64,000 nt of DNA from Massilia sp. W12 (GTDB lineage: Bacteria; Pseudomonadota; Gammaproteobacteria; Burkholderiales; Burkholderiaceae_D), in contig NZ_CP147776.1 in the NCBI RefSeq assembly GCF_037300705.1, positions 62,001 through 126,000 of the forward strand, read 5' to 3'. Numbering within the stretch: the first letter of the stretch is position 1; the number at the start of each line of letters is the position of its first letter. Position numbers and translations under genes: made by a program. Positions 25,668-33,972 of the stretch are shown in pieces. The notes under the pieces are model-generated. The model saw only the letters and a program-made list of their open reading frames with translations, ran no database searches and had not been told where the DNA came from.

Positions 25668-26417
25668 TCAAGCATGGCGCGGGGTGCGCGCAAACACATA
25701 GTTGCTGACGCGCGCCGCGCCGTAGCGCCGCAGCACGCGCGCAATCTCATTCAAGGTCTGACCACTGGTCATGACATCATCCACCACCCCGATGTGCAAA
25801 CCGGCGATGCGGGCGACGCTTTCCGGGGCGGGTAAAAAAGCGCGCCGCAGATTGCGCCGCCGCGCCCGGTAAGATAATGCCGATTGCGCTTGTGTTTCGC
25901 GCACCCGCAGCAACAGCCCGGGCGCCAGCGGCGCGCCGAGCAATTGCGCCAGCGGGCGCGCAATTTCCAGCGCTTGATTGTACCCGCGTTCGCGCAGACG
26001 CTGGCTGCCAAGCGGCGCGGCGCATAATAAATCCGGCAAATCCTGCTGCGGCGCGCGCAAAATCGCATCGCGCAACAGCGGCGCCAGCGCGGCGCCGAGT
26101 TCTGGTTTGGCGCCGAATTTGAGCGCCAGCACCAGCCGGTCTTGCGGCGCGGCATAGGCGCAGGCGGCGATGGTGGCGTCAAAGTGCGGCGGGTGCGCCA
26201 GACAGGCCCCGCATTGCGCTGTTTCATGCTCAGACAGCGGCAGCGCGCAGATGCGGCAACGCGGCGTGTCTTGACTTAAAAATTGCTGGCAATCAGCGCA
26301 CAGCAGGGCGCGCGCGGTGCAACCGCACAGGGCGCAGCAGGATGGCAAGAAAAAATCCAGCGCCGGCGCACACGCCTGCCAAGTGCTGCGCAAAAAACGC
26401 AAAGCCCGGTTTGTCAT
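25668..26417 (-). CDS. comF: ComF family phosphoribosyltransferase-like protein
   Basis: A 249-residue ComF protein. The N-terminal half has cysteine pairs of a zinc finger (SCCALCGCTARALLCADC and CRICALPLSEHETAQCGAC); the C-terminal half has the PRPP-binding motif VVDDVMTSGQTL of type I phosphoribosyltransferases. ComF is needed for DNA uptake in naturally competent bacteria, acting on incoming single-stranded DNA in the cytoplasm. The ATG at 26417 follows AAAGGAA; the longer frame to 26555 overlaps the bioC promoter and is not used. Divergent from bioC. Confidence 0.92.
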   Translation of the reverse strand: MTNRALRFLRSTWQACAPALDFFLPSCCALCGCTARALLCADCQQFLSQDTPRCRICALPLSEHETAQCGACLAHPPHFDATIAACAYAAPQDRLVLALKFGAKPELGAALAPLLRDAILRAPQQDLPDLLCAAPLGSQRLRERGYNQALEIARPLAQLLGAPLAPGLLLRVRETQAQSALSYRARRRNLRRAFLPAPESVARIAGLHIGVVDDVMTSGQTLNEIARVLRRYGAARVSNYVFARTPRHA

Positions 26418-26484
26418 ATGGATTCCTTTCGGCGGATTTGCACGCAGACTGAGCGCCGGCGTCACGCGCCGGCATGCTCCCTGA

Positions 26485-26490
26485 TATACT
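26485..26490 (+). promoter_or_regulatory. Probable -10 box of bioC
   Basis: TATACT 35 bases upstream of the GTG at 26525. It lies inside the longer open frame (ATG at 26474), so it favours the GTG start. Confidence 0.4.
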
Positions 26491-26524
26491 GCAGCCTCTT
26501 TTTTCAGATTGTGCCGCAAGCATC

Positions 26525-27466
26525 GTGAACCAGCCAGCTTCCGCCGAATCCGCATCCGCTCCCATTGATCAGCAATTAGTGGCGCGCCTGTTTGCGCGCA
26601 GTGAGCGCTTGGGCGCGGCGGATTTTTTATTGCGTGAAGTGGCGCAACGCATGCATGAGCGTTTGGATTTATTGCGCTTGCAACCGCAGGATATTCTTGA
26701 CGCCGGCGCGGGCTTGGGCTTGGACGCCTTGCAATTGCTGGAGCGCTGGCCGCAAGCGCGCGCGCTGGCGCTGGATCTGGCGCCGCAACGCTTGAGCCAG
26801 GGCCGGCGCTTGCTGGCGCAGCAAAAACAGGCTGCGCAATCCACCCTGGGGCGGGTGTTCGGGCGCTGGCTGGGCGGGGCGCGCGATGATGATCCGCTGA
26901 TACGCGTGGCGGGCGACTATGCCGCTTTGCCCTTGCGTCCTGCCAGCCTGGATTTCCTGTGGTCGAATCTGGCCCTGCATTGGCATGCCCGGCCGCATCG
27001 GGTGTTCATGGAGTGGCGGCGCGTGTTGCGCGCGCAAGGCGTGTTGATGTTTTCCTGCTTCGGCCCGGACAGCCTGCGCCAATTGCGCAGCGCGTTTGAG
27101 TACGCCGGACTGGGGCAGGCGCGCGTGCTGCCCTTTGTCGATATGCATGACCTGGGCGATATGCTGCTGGCGGCCGGCTTTGCCGATCCTGTGCTGGACA
27201 TGGAAATGCTGACCTTGCGTTGGCGCGATCCGCAGCAAATGTTAGAGGAAGTGCGCGCATTGGGCGGCAACCCGCTGGCGAACCGGGCGCGCGGCTTATG
27301 CGGGCGGCAAGCCTGGCAGCGCATGTTGCAAGCGTTGCCACGCGATGCGGAAGGTCATTATCAAATGCAGATCGAGATTGTGTACGGCCATGCTTTTTGC
27401 CCCCAGCCAAAAACCGGCGGGACAGGTGAATCCGTGCTGCATTTCATGCCCCGGCCCCGCAGCTGA
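26525..27466 (+). CDS. bioC: Malonyl-ACP O-methyltransferase BioC-like
   Basis: A ~313-residue SAM-dependent methyltransferase. The SAM motif DAGAGLGLDAL (about residue 58), the DLAPQRLSQGRRLL helix, SNLALHWHARPHRVFMEWRRVL and VLMFSCFGPDSLRQL are characteristic of BioC, which methylates malonyl-ACP to start pimelate synthesis for biotin. A basic insert (residues ~95-125) is longer than in E. coli. I chose GTG at 26525 because a -10 box lies between it and the upstream ATG at 26474. No other bio genes are next to it; a related methyltransferase with another substrate is possible. Confidence 0.8.
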   Translation: MNQPASAESASAPIDQQLVARLFARSERLGAADFLLREVAQRMHERLDLLRLQPQDILDAGAGLGLDALQLLERWPQARALALDLAPQRLSQGRRLLAQQKQAAQSTLGRVFGRWLGGARDDDPLIRVAGDYAALPLRPASLDFLWSNLALHWHARPHRVFMEWRRVLRAQGVLMFSCFGPDSLRQLRSAFEYAGLGQARVLPFVDMHDLGDMLLAAGFADPVLDMEMLTLRWRDPQQMLEEVRALGGNPLANRARGLCGRQAWQRMLQALPRDAEGHYQMQIEIVYGHAFCPQPKTGGTGESVLHFMPRPRS

Positions 27467-28018
27467 GGGCGTTTTGTAGCCGTATGGCAACATTTTCTTG
27501 CAAATTTCCCCCTTGCAATTTCCCTTAAATCTGCTTTTGCATTGCAGCATTGAGGATTTTCTGTAAATTCTTAAGCCTGTCATTTGGCGTGTAAAAGACG
27601 GGTTTTTGCAGAAAATGGCAGAAGTTAGCAGGTAAATGTGCTTTTCGTACGGCGCCTGGCGTGTGCGCCGTGTTGCCCCCATGGGGGCGCTCTGATTATA
27701 ATCAAGTGAAAATCAGGTAAAATAATGTGTTTTTCAGGGCGGGCTTGCAGGTTTGCCCTGCTCTGGGCGGGGGACGCACAGTCGCCGCCGTCAAGCGCCG
27801 TTGCAAGAGAATCCGGCAGCATCAAGTCAGGATTTTTCAGGAGGGATTTGCGCGTGTTCACCGACAACGGGCAGTGGATTCCGCTCAGGAATCCGCGCGG
27901 CCCGTTTTTGTCTGTCCGCCTTTTGGCTGGCAGGCAGAGCGCGGCAGCATGCGCCAGCGCCAACATCCGTTGGCGTCAGGTTTTTTGAAAATTATTATCT
28001 TTGGTTGTTGAGGAAAAC
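27467..28018. other. Long leader region before coxB
   Basis: About 550 bases. The first half is T-rich and has no gene. A promoter with a CRP/FNR-type box lies at 27673-27705. The ~310 bases after it have open frames in all three forward frames without ribosome sites or known families. They probably form an untranslated leader of the cox operon. GAGGAAA at 28010-28016 is the coxB ribosome site. Confidence 0.5.
27673..27705 (+). promoter_or_regulatory. cox operon promoter with an FNR/Anr-like site over the -10 box
   Basis: TTGCCC (27673-27678), 18 bases, TATAAT (27697-27702). The -10 lies inside CTGAT-TATA-ATCAA (27692-27705), nine of ten matches to the FNR consensus TTGAT-N4-ATCAA, with a perfect 12-base palindrome core. 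Such a position would give repression when FNR is active without oxygen. Confidence 0.6.
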
Positions 28019-29191
28019 ATGAAACTTGCAAAGCGACTTCAAGCCTTGATGCTGGGAATCGGCGTATGGCTGGCTGCCGCACCGTCCTGGGCGGTCGGCA
28101 ACAGTGAGGGCGGGCCAGCGGTCAACCAGCTCAATCTGGCTGCTCCGGTCACCAAGATTGCGGAAGACATTCACTGGATGCACTGGATGGTGATGGGCGT
28201 TTGCCTGTTCATCTTCGTGGCTGTGTTCGGCGTCATGTTTTACTCGATCTTCAAGCATCGCAAATCAGTCGGCCACAAGCCGGCCACTTTCCACGAAAGC
28301 ACGGCTGTGGAAATCGCCTGGACCGTGGTGCCGTTCCTGATCGTGATCGGGATGGCCTTGCCGGCTACCAAGATCGTGGTGGCGATGAAAGACACTTCCA
28401 ATCCGGATCTGACCATCAAAGTCACCGGCATGCAGTGGAAGTGGGGCTATGAATACCTCAAAGGCGAAGGGCAGGGCATTTCCTTCCTGTCTGCGCTGTC
28501 CACTCCGCGTGAACAAATCGGCGCACCCGGCATGCTGCCGACCGCTGCGCGCGGCGACAACTACCTGATCGAAGTCGATAACGAGCTGGTGGTGCCGGTG
28601 AAAAAGAAAGTGCGCCTGGTGCTGACCGCCAACGACGTGATTCACGCCTGGATGATTCCGGCTTTCGGCGTCAAGCAGGATGCGATTCCGGGCTTTGTGC
28701 GCGATACCTGGTTTAAGGCGGAAAAAACCGGCGTGTACCGTGGCCAATGCGCTGAATTGTGCGGCAAAGAACATGCTTTCATGCCTATCGTGGTGCGCGT
28801 GCTGTCTGAAAAAGACTACTCTGACTGGGTGGCCAAGAAGCAAAAAGAAATGAAGGCCAAAGCGGATGATCCGTCCAAGGTCTGGACGGTGGACGAGCTG
28901 AAACAGCGCGGCGAACAGGTTTATGCGCAAAATTGCGCCGCCTGTCACCAGGCTAACGGCAAAGGCGCACCGGGCGCGTTCCCGGCGCTGGATGGTTCGC
29001 CCATGGTGGTTGGCGGCAAGGATGCGCAAATCAAGATGGTTTTGGAAGGCAAGGGCGCGATGCCGGCCTGGAAGGCCTTGTCTGACACCGAGTTGGCGGC
29101 CGTCATCACCTACACCCGCAACAGCTGGAGCAATAAGGCTGAGCAGAATATCGTGCAACCGGCAGAAGTTCTGGCCGCACGTAACAAGTAA
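28019..29191 (+). CDS. coxB: Cytochrome c oxidase subunit II with fused cytochrome c domain
   Basis: A 390-residue subunit II. Signal peptide (residues 1-25), two membrane helices (about 55-80 and 97-118), then the cupredoxin domain. The CuA site is seen in NDVIHAWMIPAFG and in CAELCGKEHAFM (C244, C248, H252). A C-terminal cytochrome c domain carries CAACH (306-310), so the enzyme is of the caa3 type and takes electrons through its own heme. The start at 28019 follows GAGGAAA. It opens the cox operon; ctaD starts 19 bases after it. Confidence 0.97.
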   Translation: MKLAKRLQALMLGIGVWLAAAPSWAVGNSEGGPAVNQLNLAAPVTKIAEDIHWMHWMVMGVCLFIFVAVFGVMFYSIFKHRKSVGHKPATFHESTAVEIAWTVVPFLIVIGMALPATKIVVAMKDTSNPDLTIKVTGMQWKWGYEYLKGEGQGISFLSALSTPREQIGAPGMLPTAARGDNYLIEVDNELVVPVKKKVRLVLTANDVIHAWMIPAFGVKQDAIPGFVRDTWFKAEKTGVYRGQCAELCGKEHAFMPIVVRVLSEKDYSDWVAKKQKEMKAKADDPSKVWTVDELKQRGEQVYAQNCAACHQANGKGAPGAFPALDGSPMVVGGKDAQIKMVLEGKGAMPAWKALSDTELAAVITYTRNSWSNKAEQNIVQPAEVLAARNK

Positions 29192-29210
29192 TTGAGAGCA
29201 GGAGTTCGAG

Positions 29211-30800
29211 ATGACTACAAGCATTCATGTCAATGATCATGGCCACGGTCATGACGATCATCATCCGCATGGCATAGGGCGCTGGATTTTCGCCACCAAC
29301 CACAAAGATATCGGTTCCCTGTATCTGTGGTTCTCGTTTGTCATGCTGATGGTCGGCGGCGTGTTGGCGCTGTGCATCCGTCTGGAATTATTCCAGCCCG
29401 GTTTGCAATATTTCCAACCTGAGTTGTTCAATCAATTCACCACCATGCATGGTCTGATCATGGTGTTCGGCGCCATCATGCCGGCCTTCGTCGGCTTCGC
29501 CAACTGGATGATCCCGCTGCAAATCGGCGCATCCGATATGGCGTTTGCGCGTATGAACAACTTCTCTTTCTGGTTGTTGCCGCCCGCTGCGCTGCTGCTG
29601 GCCGGTTCCTTCCTGGTTCCTGGCGGCGCGACTGCCGCCGGCTGGACGCTGTATGCGCCGCTCTCGACCCAGATGGGTATCGGCATGGACATGGGTATTT
29701 TCGCCATGCACATCATGGGCGCGTCCTCGATCATGGGTTCGATCAACATCATCGTCACCATTCTGAACATGCGCGCGCCCGGCATGACCCTGATGAAGAT
29801 GCCGATGTTTGTCTGGACCTGGCTGATCACTGCTTATCTGCTGATCGCGGTGATGCCGGTGCTGGCTGGCGCCATCACCATGACGCTGACTGACCGTCAT
29901 TTCGGCACTTCATTCTTTAACGCTGCCGGCGGCGGCGATCCGGTGATGTACCAGCATATTTTCTGGTTCTTCGGCCATCCCGAGGTGTACATCATGATTC
30001 TGCCGGCTTTCGGCATCGTGTCCCAGATCATCCCGGCGTTTGCGCGCAAACCGCTGTTTGGCTACGCCTCAATGGTGTATGCAACTTCCTCCATCGCGAT
30101 TCTGTCCTTCATCGTGTGGGCGCACCATATGTTCACCACCGGCATGCCGGTGACTGCGCAGCTGTTCTTTATGTACGCCACCATGCTGATCGCGATTCCG
30201 ACCGGCGTGAAAGTGTTTAACTGGATCGCCACCATGTGGCAGGGTTCGATGACGTTTGAAACCCCGATGCTGTTTGCTGTCGGCTTCATCTTCGTGTTCA
30301 CCATGGGCGGCTTCACCGGCGTGATCTGCGCGATCACCCCGATTGATATTCAGCTGCAAGACACTTACTACGTGGTGGCGCACTTCCACTACGTGCTGGT
30401 GGCCGGCTCGCTGTTCTCGCTGTTCGCCGGTTTCTATTACTGGTCGCCGAAGTGGACTGGTTATATGTACAACGAAACCCGTGGCAAGATTCACTTCTGG
30501 GCTTCGCTGATCACCTTCAATATCACCTTCTTCCCGATGCACTTCCTGGGTCTGGCCGGCATGCCGCGCCGCTATGCCGACTATCCGGCCCAGTTTGCTG
30601 ACTTCAATATGATTGCATCCATCGGCGCTATCGGTTTCGGTCTGTGCCAGGTGTATTTCCTGTTCTTCGTGGTGTTGCCGGCGATTCGCGGCGGCCAGAA
30701 GGCGGAAGCCAAGCCCTGGGATGGCGCGGAAGGTTTGGAATGGACTGTGCCCAGCCCGGCGCCGTTCCACACTTTTGAAACTCCGCCCAAGGTGGATTGA
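29211..30800 (+). CDS. ctaD: Cytochrome c oxidase subunit I
   Basis: A 529-residue, twelve-helix catalytic subunit carrying heme a, heme a3 and CuB. Diagnostic segments: [19 protein letters not shown] (heme a His), [20 protein letters not shown] with the cross-linked His-Tyr pair, [11 protein letters not shown] (CuB His pair), and [20 protein letters not shown] with the heme ligands. It reduces O2 to water and pumps protons. A His/Asp-rich N-terminus ([16 protein letters not shown]) is typical of Burkholderiales. Preceded by AGGAG. Confidence 0.98.
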   Translation: MTTSIHVNDHGHGHDDHHPHGIGRWIFATNHKDIGSLYLWFSFVMLMVGGVLALCIRLELFQPGLQYFQPELFNQFTTMHGLIMVFGAIMPAFVGFANWMIPLQIGASDMAFARMNNFSFWLLPPAALLLAGSFLVPGGATAAGWTLYAPLSTQMGIGMDMGIFAMHIMGASSIMGSINIIVTILNMRAPGMTLMKMPMFVWTWLITAYLLIAVMPVLAGAITMTLTDRHFGTSFFNAAGGGDPVMYQHIFWFFGHPEVYIMILPAFGIVSQIIPAFARKPLFGYASMVYATSSIAILSFIVWAHHMFTTGMPVTAQLFFMYATMLIAIPTGVKVFNWIATMWQGSMTFETPMLFAVGFIFVFTMGGFTGVICAITPIDIQLQDTYYVVAHFHYVLVAGSLFSLFAGFYYWSPKWTGYMYNETRGKIHFWASLITFNITFFPMHFLGLAGMPRRYADYPAQFADFNMIASIGAIGFGLCQVYFLFFVVLPAIRGGQKAEAKPWDGAEGLEWTVPSPAPFHTFETPPKVD

Positions 30801-30847
30801 TTGCAGCATTGCGCGGCGCCTCTCTGCGCCGCGCCTGGAGAGATGAA

Positions 30848-30964
30848 GTGGCAAGTCGAGAAGATGAAATCAAAGCGAAAAACCGCCGCACCGGCATGTG
30901 GGTGGCGGTTTTGGCGGCAGTTTTTTTTGCCGCTTTGTTTGTTAAGCGCACCTGGTTTATGTAA
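30848..30964 (+). CDS. 38-residue cytochrome oxidase small assembly protein
   Basis: A very short gene starting with GTG at 30848: (M)ASREDEIKAKNRRTGMW, then one hydrophobic helix VAVLAAVFFAALFV and a basic end KRTWFM. GGAG at 30837-30840 is well placed. Small one-helix proteins of this kind sit between ctaD and ctaG in many betaproteobacterial cox operons and are annotated as cytochrome oxidase small assembly protein. It is cut off by usual length filters. Precise function is unknown. Confidence 0.85.
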   Translation: MASREDEIKAKNRRTGMWVAVLAAVFFAALFVKRTWFM

Positions 30965-30972
30965 GGCCGCCA

Positions 30973-31527
30973 ATGACGCAACAAACCGGCTTTTTGCAGA
31001 GACTGAACCGGCGCATGCTGGGCAAATTGGTGTTGATTGCCTTTTTGATGTTCGGCTTTGGTTATGCGCTGATTCCGATTTACCGCAAGATTTGCGAAAT
31101 CACCGGCGTCAACCTGATCACGCCGCAAGACATGACAGTCAAGCGGCCTGATAACACCCAGGTGGACAAGAGCCGCAAGGTGACGATTGAGTTTGACGCC
31201 ACAGCCCAAGGCCCGTGGCGCGCCAGGCCGGTGAAAAACAGCCTGGATGTGCACCCGGGCGAATTGGCGCATATCGTGTATGAAGTGGTGAACAAGGAAA
31301 AGCATCCGGTCACAGCGCAGGCGATTCCAAGCTATGCGCCGCAGCAATCGGGTGAGTTTTTCAAGAAAGTGGAGTGCTTTTGCTTCCAGCAGCAAAAACT
31401 GGGGCCGAACGAAGCGCGGCAGATGCAAGTCGTGTTTTATGTTGATCCCAAGCTGCCGGCGAATGTCAAAACCATCACTGTTTCATATACGTTTTTTGAA
31501 GTGGCCGGCTTGAACAAACCGGCATAA
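30973..31527 (+). CDS. ctaG: Cytochrome c oxidase assembly protein CtaG/Cox11
   Basis: A 184-residue copper chaperone that inserts CuB into subunit I. A short cytoplasmic tail, one membrane helix (about residues 17-37), then a periplasmic immunoglobulin-like domain with the copper motif ECFCFQQQ (C135, C137) and the conserved YRKICEITG with C41. Length matches the family (~180-200). It starts 8 bases after the small assembly gene. Confidence 0.96.
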   Translation: MTQQTGFLQRLNRRMLGKLVLIAFLMFGFGYALIPIYRKICEITGVNLITPQDMTVKRPDNTQVDKSRKVTIEFDATAQGPWRARPVKNSLDVHPGELAHIVYEVVNKEKHPVTAQAIPSYAPQQSGEFFKKVECFCFQQQKLGPNEARQMQVVFYVDPKLPANVKTITVSYTFFEVAGLNKPA

Positions 31528-31539
31528 AGAGGGGGCGTG

Positions 31540-31755
31540 ATGACTGAGGATTTAAAGCAGGCGGTCAAACGCAAGCCCTCGTTTCTGGCGACGGTGCGCG
31601 CGGTGTTGTGGTCATTCATCGGCATCCGCAAGAAGAGCGGATACGAGCAGGATGCAGAGCAACTCAATCCGCTGCATGTGATTATCGCCGGCGTGCTGGG
31701 CGCAGTGATTTTTATCGTAACCCTGTTGTTCATCGTCAGCAGGGTTGTGGCTTAA
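31540..31755 (+). CDS. DUF2970 small membrane protein
   Basis: A 71-residue protein with a basic N-terminal half (PSFLATVRAVLWSFIGIRKKSGYEQD) and one C-terminal helix (HVIIAGVLGAVIFIVTLLFIVS). This is the DUF2970 family, which occurs almost only between ctaG and ctaE in beta- and gammaproteobacteria, so an accessory role in oxidase assembly is likely. ATG at 31540 follows AGAGGGGG. Confidence 0.9.
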   Translation: MTEDLKQAVKRKPSFLATVRAVLWSFIGIRKKSGYEQDAEQLNPLHVIIAGVLGAVIFIVTLLFIVSRVVA

Positions 31756-31809
31756 GGCAACAAGAACAGCAACAGGAATTGCAACAATTCGAGTAATCGG
31801 GAGATTGAA

Positions 31810-32667
31810 ATGAGTTCACACAACGCCAAGGCGCCGTATTACTACGTGCCGCATTCATCCAAATGGCCGGTTCTGGGCGGCGTCTGCCTGCTCATGACCA
31901 TGGCTGGCGCTTCGGCCTGGGTCAATAACATAGGCTGGGGCATGTACGCCAGTTTCATTGGCATCGCCATGTTCCTGGTCGTGTTGTACAACTGGTTTGG
32001 CGATGCTGCCGCCGAATCTGAAAGCGGGCAATACAGCGACCGCATCGACATCTCCTACCGTTGGAGCATGGGCTGGTTCATTTTCTCGGAAGTGATGTTT
32101 TTCGCCGCATTCTTTGGCGCGCTGTTCTATGCCAAGGGCGTCACCTTCCCCTGGCTGGCGGATTTGAATCACAAAGTGATTTGGCCTGATTTCAATGGCA
32201 TCTGGGGCGGCGTCGGCCCGGCCGGCACGGTGGAAGCGTTCAGCAAAATGACCTTGACCATCCCGACCATCAACACCGCTTTGCTGTTGACCTCCGGCGT
32301 GACCTTGACCATCGCCCACCATGCACTGGTGGCGAATCAGCGCAGCAAAACCATTTTCTGGTTGTTCCTGACGATTTTGCTGGGTGCGGTGTTTATGGGC
32401 TTCCAGGCATATGAATACATACATGCCTACAGCGATTTGAATCTGAAACTGACCTCCGGCATCTACGGTTCCACCTTCTTCATGCTGACCGGCTTCCATG
32501 GCTTCCATGTGACCATGGGCGCTATCATGCTGTCTTGTGTGTTATACCGTTTGATGAAGGGCCACTTCCGCCCCGACTGGCACTTCGGCTTTGAAGGCGC
32601 CGCCTGGTATTGGCACTTTGTGGACGTGGTGTGGCTGGGCTTGTACTTCGTCGTGTACTGGAACTGA
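31810..32667 (+). CDS. ctaE: Cytochrome c oxidase subunit III
   Basis: A 285-residue, seven-helix subunit III. Family marks include RWSMGWFIFSEVMFFAAFFG, the conserved Glu in YEYIHAYSDL, and GFHGFHVTMGAIMLSCVLYR and FVDVVWLGLYFVVYW at the end. It stabilises the oxidase and its proton uptake. It is the last structural gene before a strong terminator; the AT-rich island starts right after. Confidence 0.97.
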   Translation: MSSHNAKAPYYYVPHSSKWPVLGGVCLLMTMAGASAWVNNIGWGMYASFIGIAMFLVVLYNWFGDAAAESESGQYSDRIDISYRWSMGWFIFSEVMFFAAFFGALFYAKGVTFPWLADLNHKVIWPDFNGIWGGVGPAGTVEAFSKMTLTIPTINTALLLTSGVTLTIAHHALVANQRSKTIFWLFLTILLGAVFMGFQAYEYIHAYSDLNLKLTSGIYGSTFFMLTGFHGFHVTMGAIMLSCVLYRLMKGHFRPDWHFGFEGAAWYWHFVDVVWLGLYFVVYWN

Positions 32668-32687
32668 ACTGCGCAGCAGTGAAGCAA

Positions 32688-32719
32688 AAAAAACAGCGCC
32701 CTGCGGGGCGCTGTTTTTT
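32688..32719 (+). terminator. Rho-independent terminator after ctaE
   Basis: A14-base near-perfect stem: AAAAAACAGCGCCC, loop TGCG, GGGCGCTGTTTTTT (T run 32714-32719). Confidence 0.95.
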
Positions 32720-32747
32720 ATTATCGAAATCTTTTGTGAGAACTGAG

Positions 32748-33125
32748 ATGCGAATATTTTGTTTGTTTGCCATCCTGCTGTTTTGTGGCGCCGCCCAGGG
32801 GGAAACCCGTTTGGCGCGACCGATAGCGGAACAGCAACGCTTGAATATTGAAAATAATAATTTGACCACCGAAGAATTTTTGTCTGCATATATGAGCAAA
32901 AATATAATGGAGCGCCGATATGCGGAAATGTTCTTGTTGGGAGTTATGGAAGCCGGCGAGGGGAGAGATTGGTGCGATTATCGAAAATTTAAGACTGTAA
33001 CTGTGAATGAGGAAATATACAGCGGGCTGCAAGGTTTGAGCATGGGGCAACGAAAAGAGCGTGCGGCATCAATCTTAATCAGTATTTTGCGTAAGCAATT
33101 TCCATGTAAAGGGAAAAATAAATGA
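32748..33125 (+). CDS. tai4: Rap1a/Tai4-type immunity protein of a type VI secretion amidase
   Basis: A 125-residue protein with a signal peptide (residues 1-19, ...FCGAAQGETR) that would place it in the periplasm, where Tae4 toxins act. The pattern LTTEEFLSAY, AEMFLLGVMEAGEGRDWCDY and the C-terminal LRKQFPCKG, with a pair of conserved cysteines, fits the Rap1a/Tai immunity family. The start ATG at 32748 follows a terminator and a short AT-rich leader; a longer frame to 32610 reads through that terminator. Its stop overlaps the start of the amidase gene (ATGA). AT-rich compared with the cox genes. Confidence 0.82.
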   Translation: MRIFCLFAILLFCGAAQGETRLARPIAEQQRLNIENNNLTTEEFLSAYMSKNIMERRYAEMFLLGVMEAGEGRDWCDYRKFKTVTVNEEIYSGLQGLSMGQRKERAASILISILRKQFPCKGKNK

Positions 33126-33610
33126 AAGTGAAGTATCTGATTTTGAAGAATAATCACTACTCATCAAATGAGCTAAATACCAGTTATGTTTCGCGCCAGA
33201 AACTGTATCGTGAAATTGGATATGACGATGAGCAGTTGATAAAGCAAAATGCCGGATATAAGAATACCTGTGCTACTCGCATGAGTTTGGCCTTGCTTAA
33301 ATCTGGTGTGCAGATCAGGGGGCGGTTGAAAATTAAAGAAGGCTCTTACAAGGGAAAAACGTTTGAGCCTGGTGCGAAGTTGTTGGCGGATCATTTGGCG
33401 AACCGGCATATTTTGGGGAGGCCGCTTGTCATGACTCCAGCGACGGCACTCTCAAAGTTGTCCGGGAAAAAAGGAATAATTTTCTTCTGGAAAATTGATG
33501 GATATGATGGTGGGCATATTGATGTAATTGATTCTACAACAAAAGAGCAAGTGTGCAATTCTGCATGCTACTTTGCTTCCAAAGAAATATGGTTCTGGGA
33601 GTTGGATTGA
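33122..33610 (+). CDS. tae4: Type VI secretion system amidase effector Tae4
   Basis: A 162-residue peptidoglycan amidase of the Tae4 family, which cuts the gamma-D-Glu-mDAP bond in the cell wall of rival cells. Catalytic Cys50 is in KNTCATRMSLALLKSG, His132 and Asp134 in GYDGGHIDVID, and C145/C149 form the usual C-terminal disulfide region (CNSACYF). No signal peptide, as expected for a T6SS cargo. Translation is coupled to the immunity gene upstream. No T6SS structural genes are in this window, so it is an orphan effector pair. Confidence 0.88.
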   Translation: MKVKYLILKNNHYSSNELNTSYVSRQKLYREIGYDDEQLIKQNAGYKNTCATRMSLALLKSGVQIRGRLKIKEGSYKGKTFEPGAKLLADHLANRHILGRPLVMTPATALSKLSGKKGIIFFWKIDGYDGGHIDVIDSTTKEQVCNSACYFASKEIWFWELD

Positions 33611-33972
33611 AAAATAACGTTTCTATTCGGTCTCTGCGGATGTGATTAATCACTCTTTAAAATTTAATGTTTATAAAAATCATAGGGAATTTTGCGTGGG
33701 AATTTAAAAAACCTTATAAACAGTAAAGCAATAAGAAGCAGCGTCTTGCGGGGAGGGTGAAAATGGGGCAGTAAGATCGGGGGGGGCTTTGTAAAAAATG
33801 CCATCTATTCAGGGGGGCAACGTATTGGAGCGTATGCGGCCCATCTTGCGTACTCCTACTGGAGCTAATTCCATTATTGATCCAACGCTGTCGGACGCCG
33901 GGCTATCACTGCGCTCAATCCAGCCTTCTGATGACCCGAATTCGACTGACTAATCACCTCAAAGGATTGAAG
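33611..33972. other. AT-rich gap with a degraded ORF and G tracts
   Basis: About 360 bases after tae4. GGGAGGG at 33751-33757 precedes an ATG at 33763 that reads only three codons before TAA. A G8 tract (33779-33786) and a G6 tract (33812-33817) follow, and then an open frame of 51 codons. It looks like a decayed gene rather than a functional one. Confidence 0.45.
33798..33953 (+). pseudogene. Possible 51-residue gene remnant
   Basis: ATG at 33798 opens a frame starting MPSIQGGNVLERMRPI and ending LRSIQPSDDPNSTD. Its composition is protein-like, but no ribosome site is close and a stop (33792) and G tracts lie just upstream. It may be the 3' part of a gene lost when the island formed. No family recognised. 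Confidence 0.25.

Noticed and set aside
27725-28011. Three overlapping short frames before coxB
   Set aside because: Three frames are open at once because of base composition. There is no ribosome site and no family; treated as leader.
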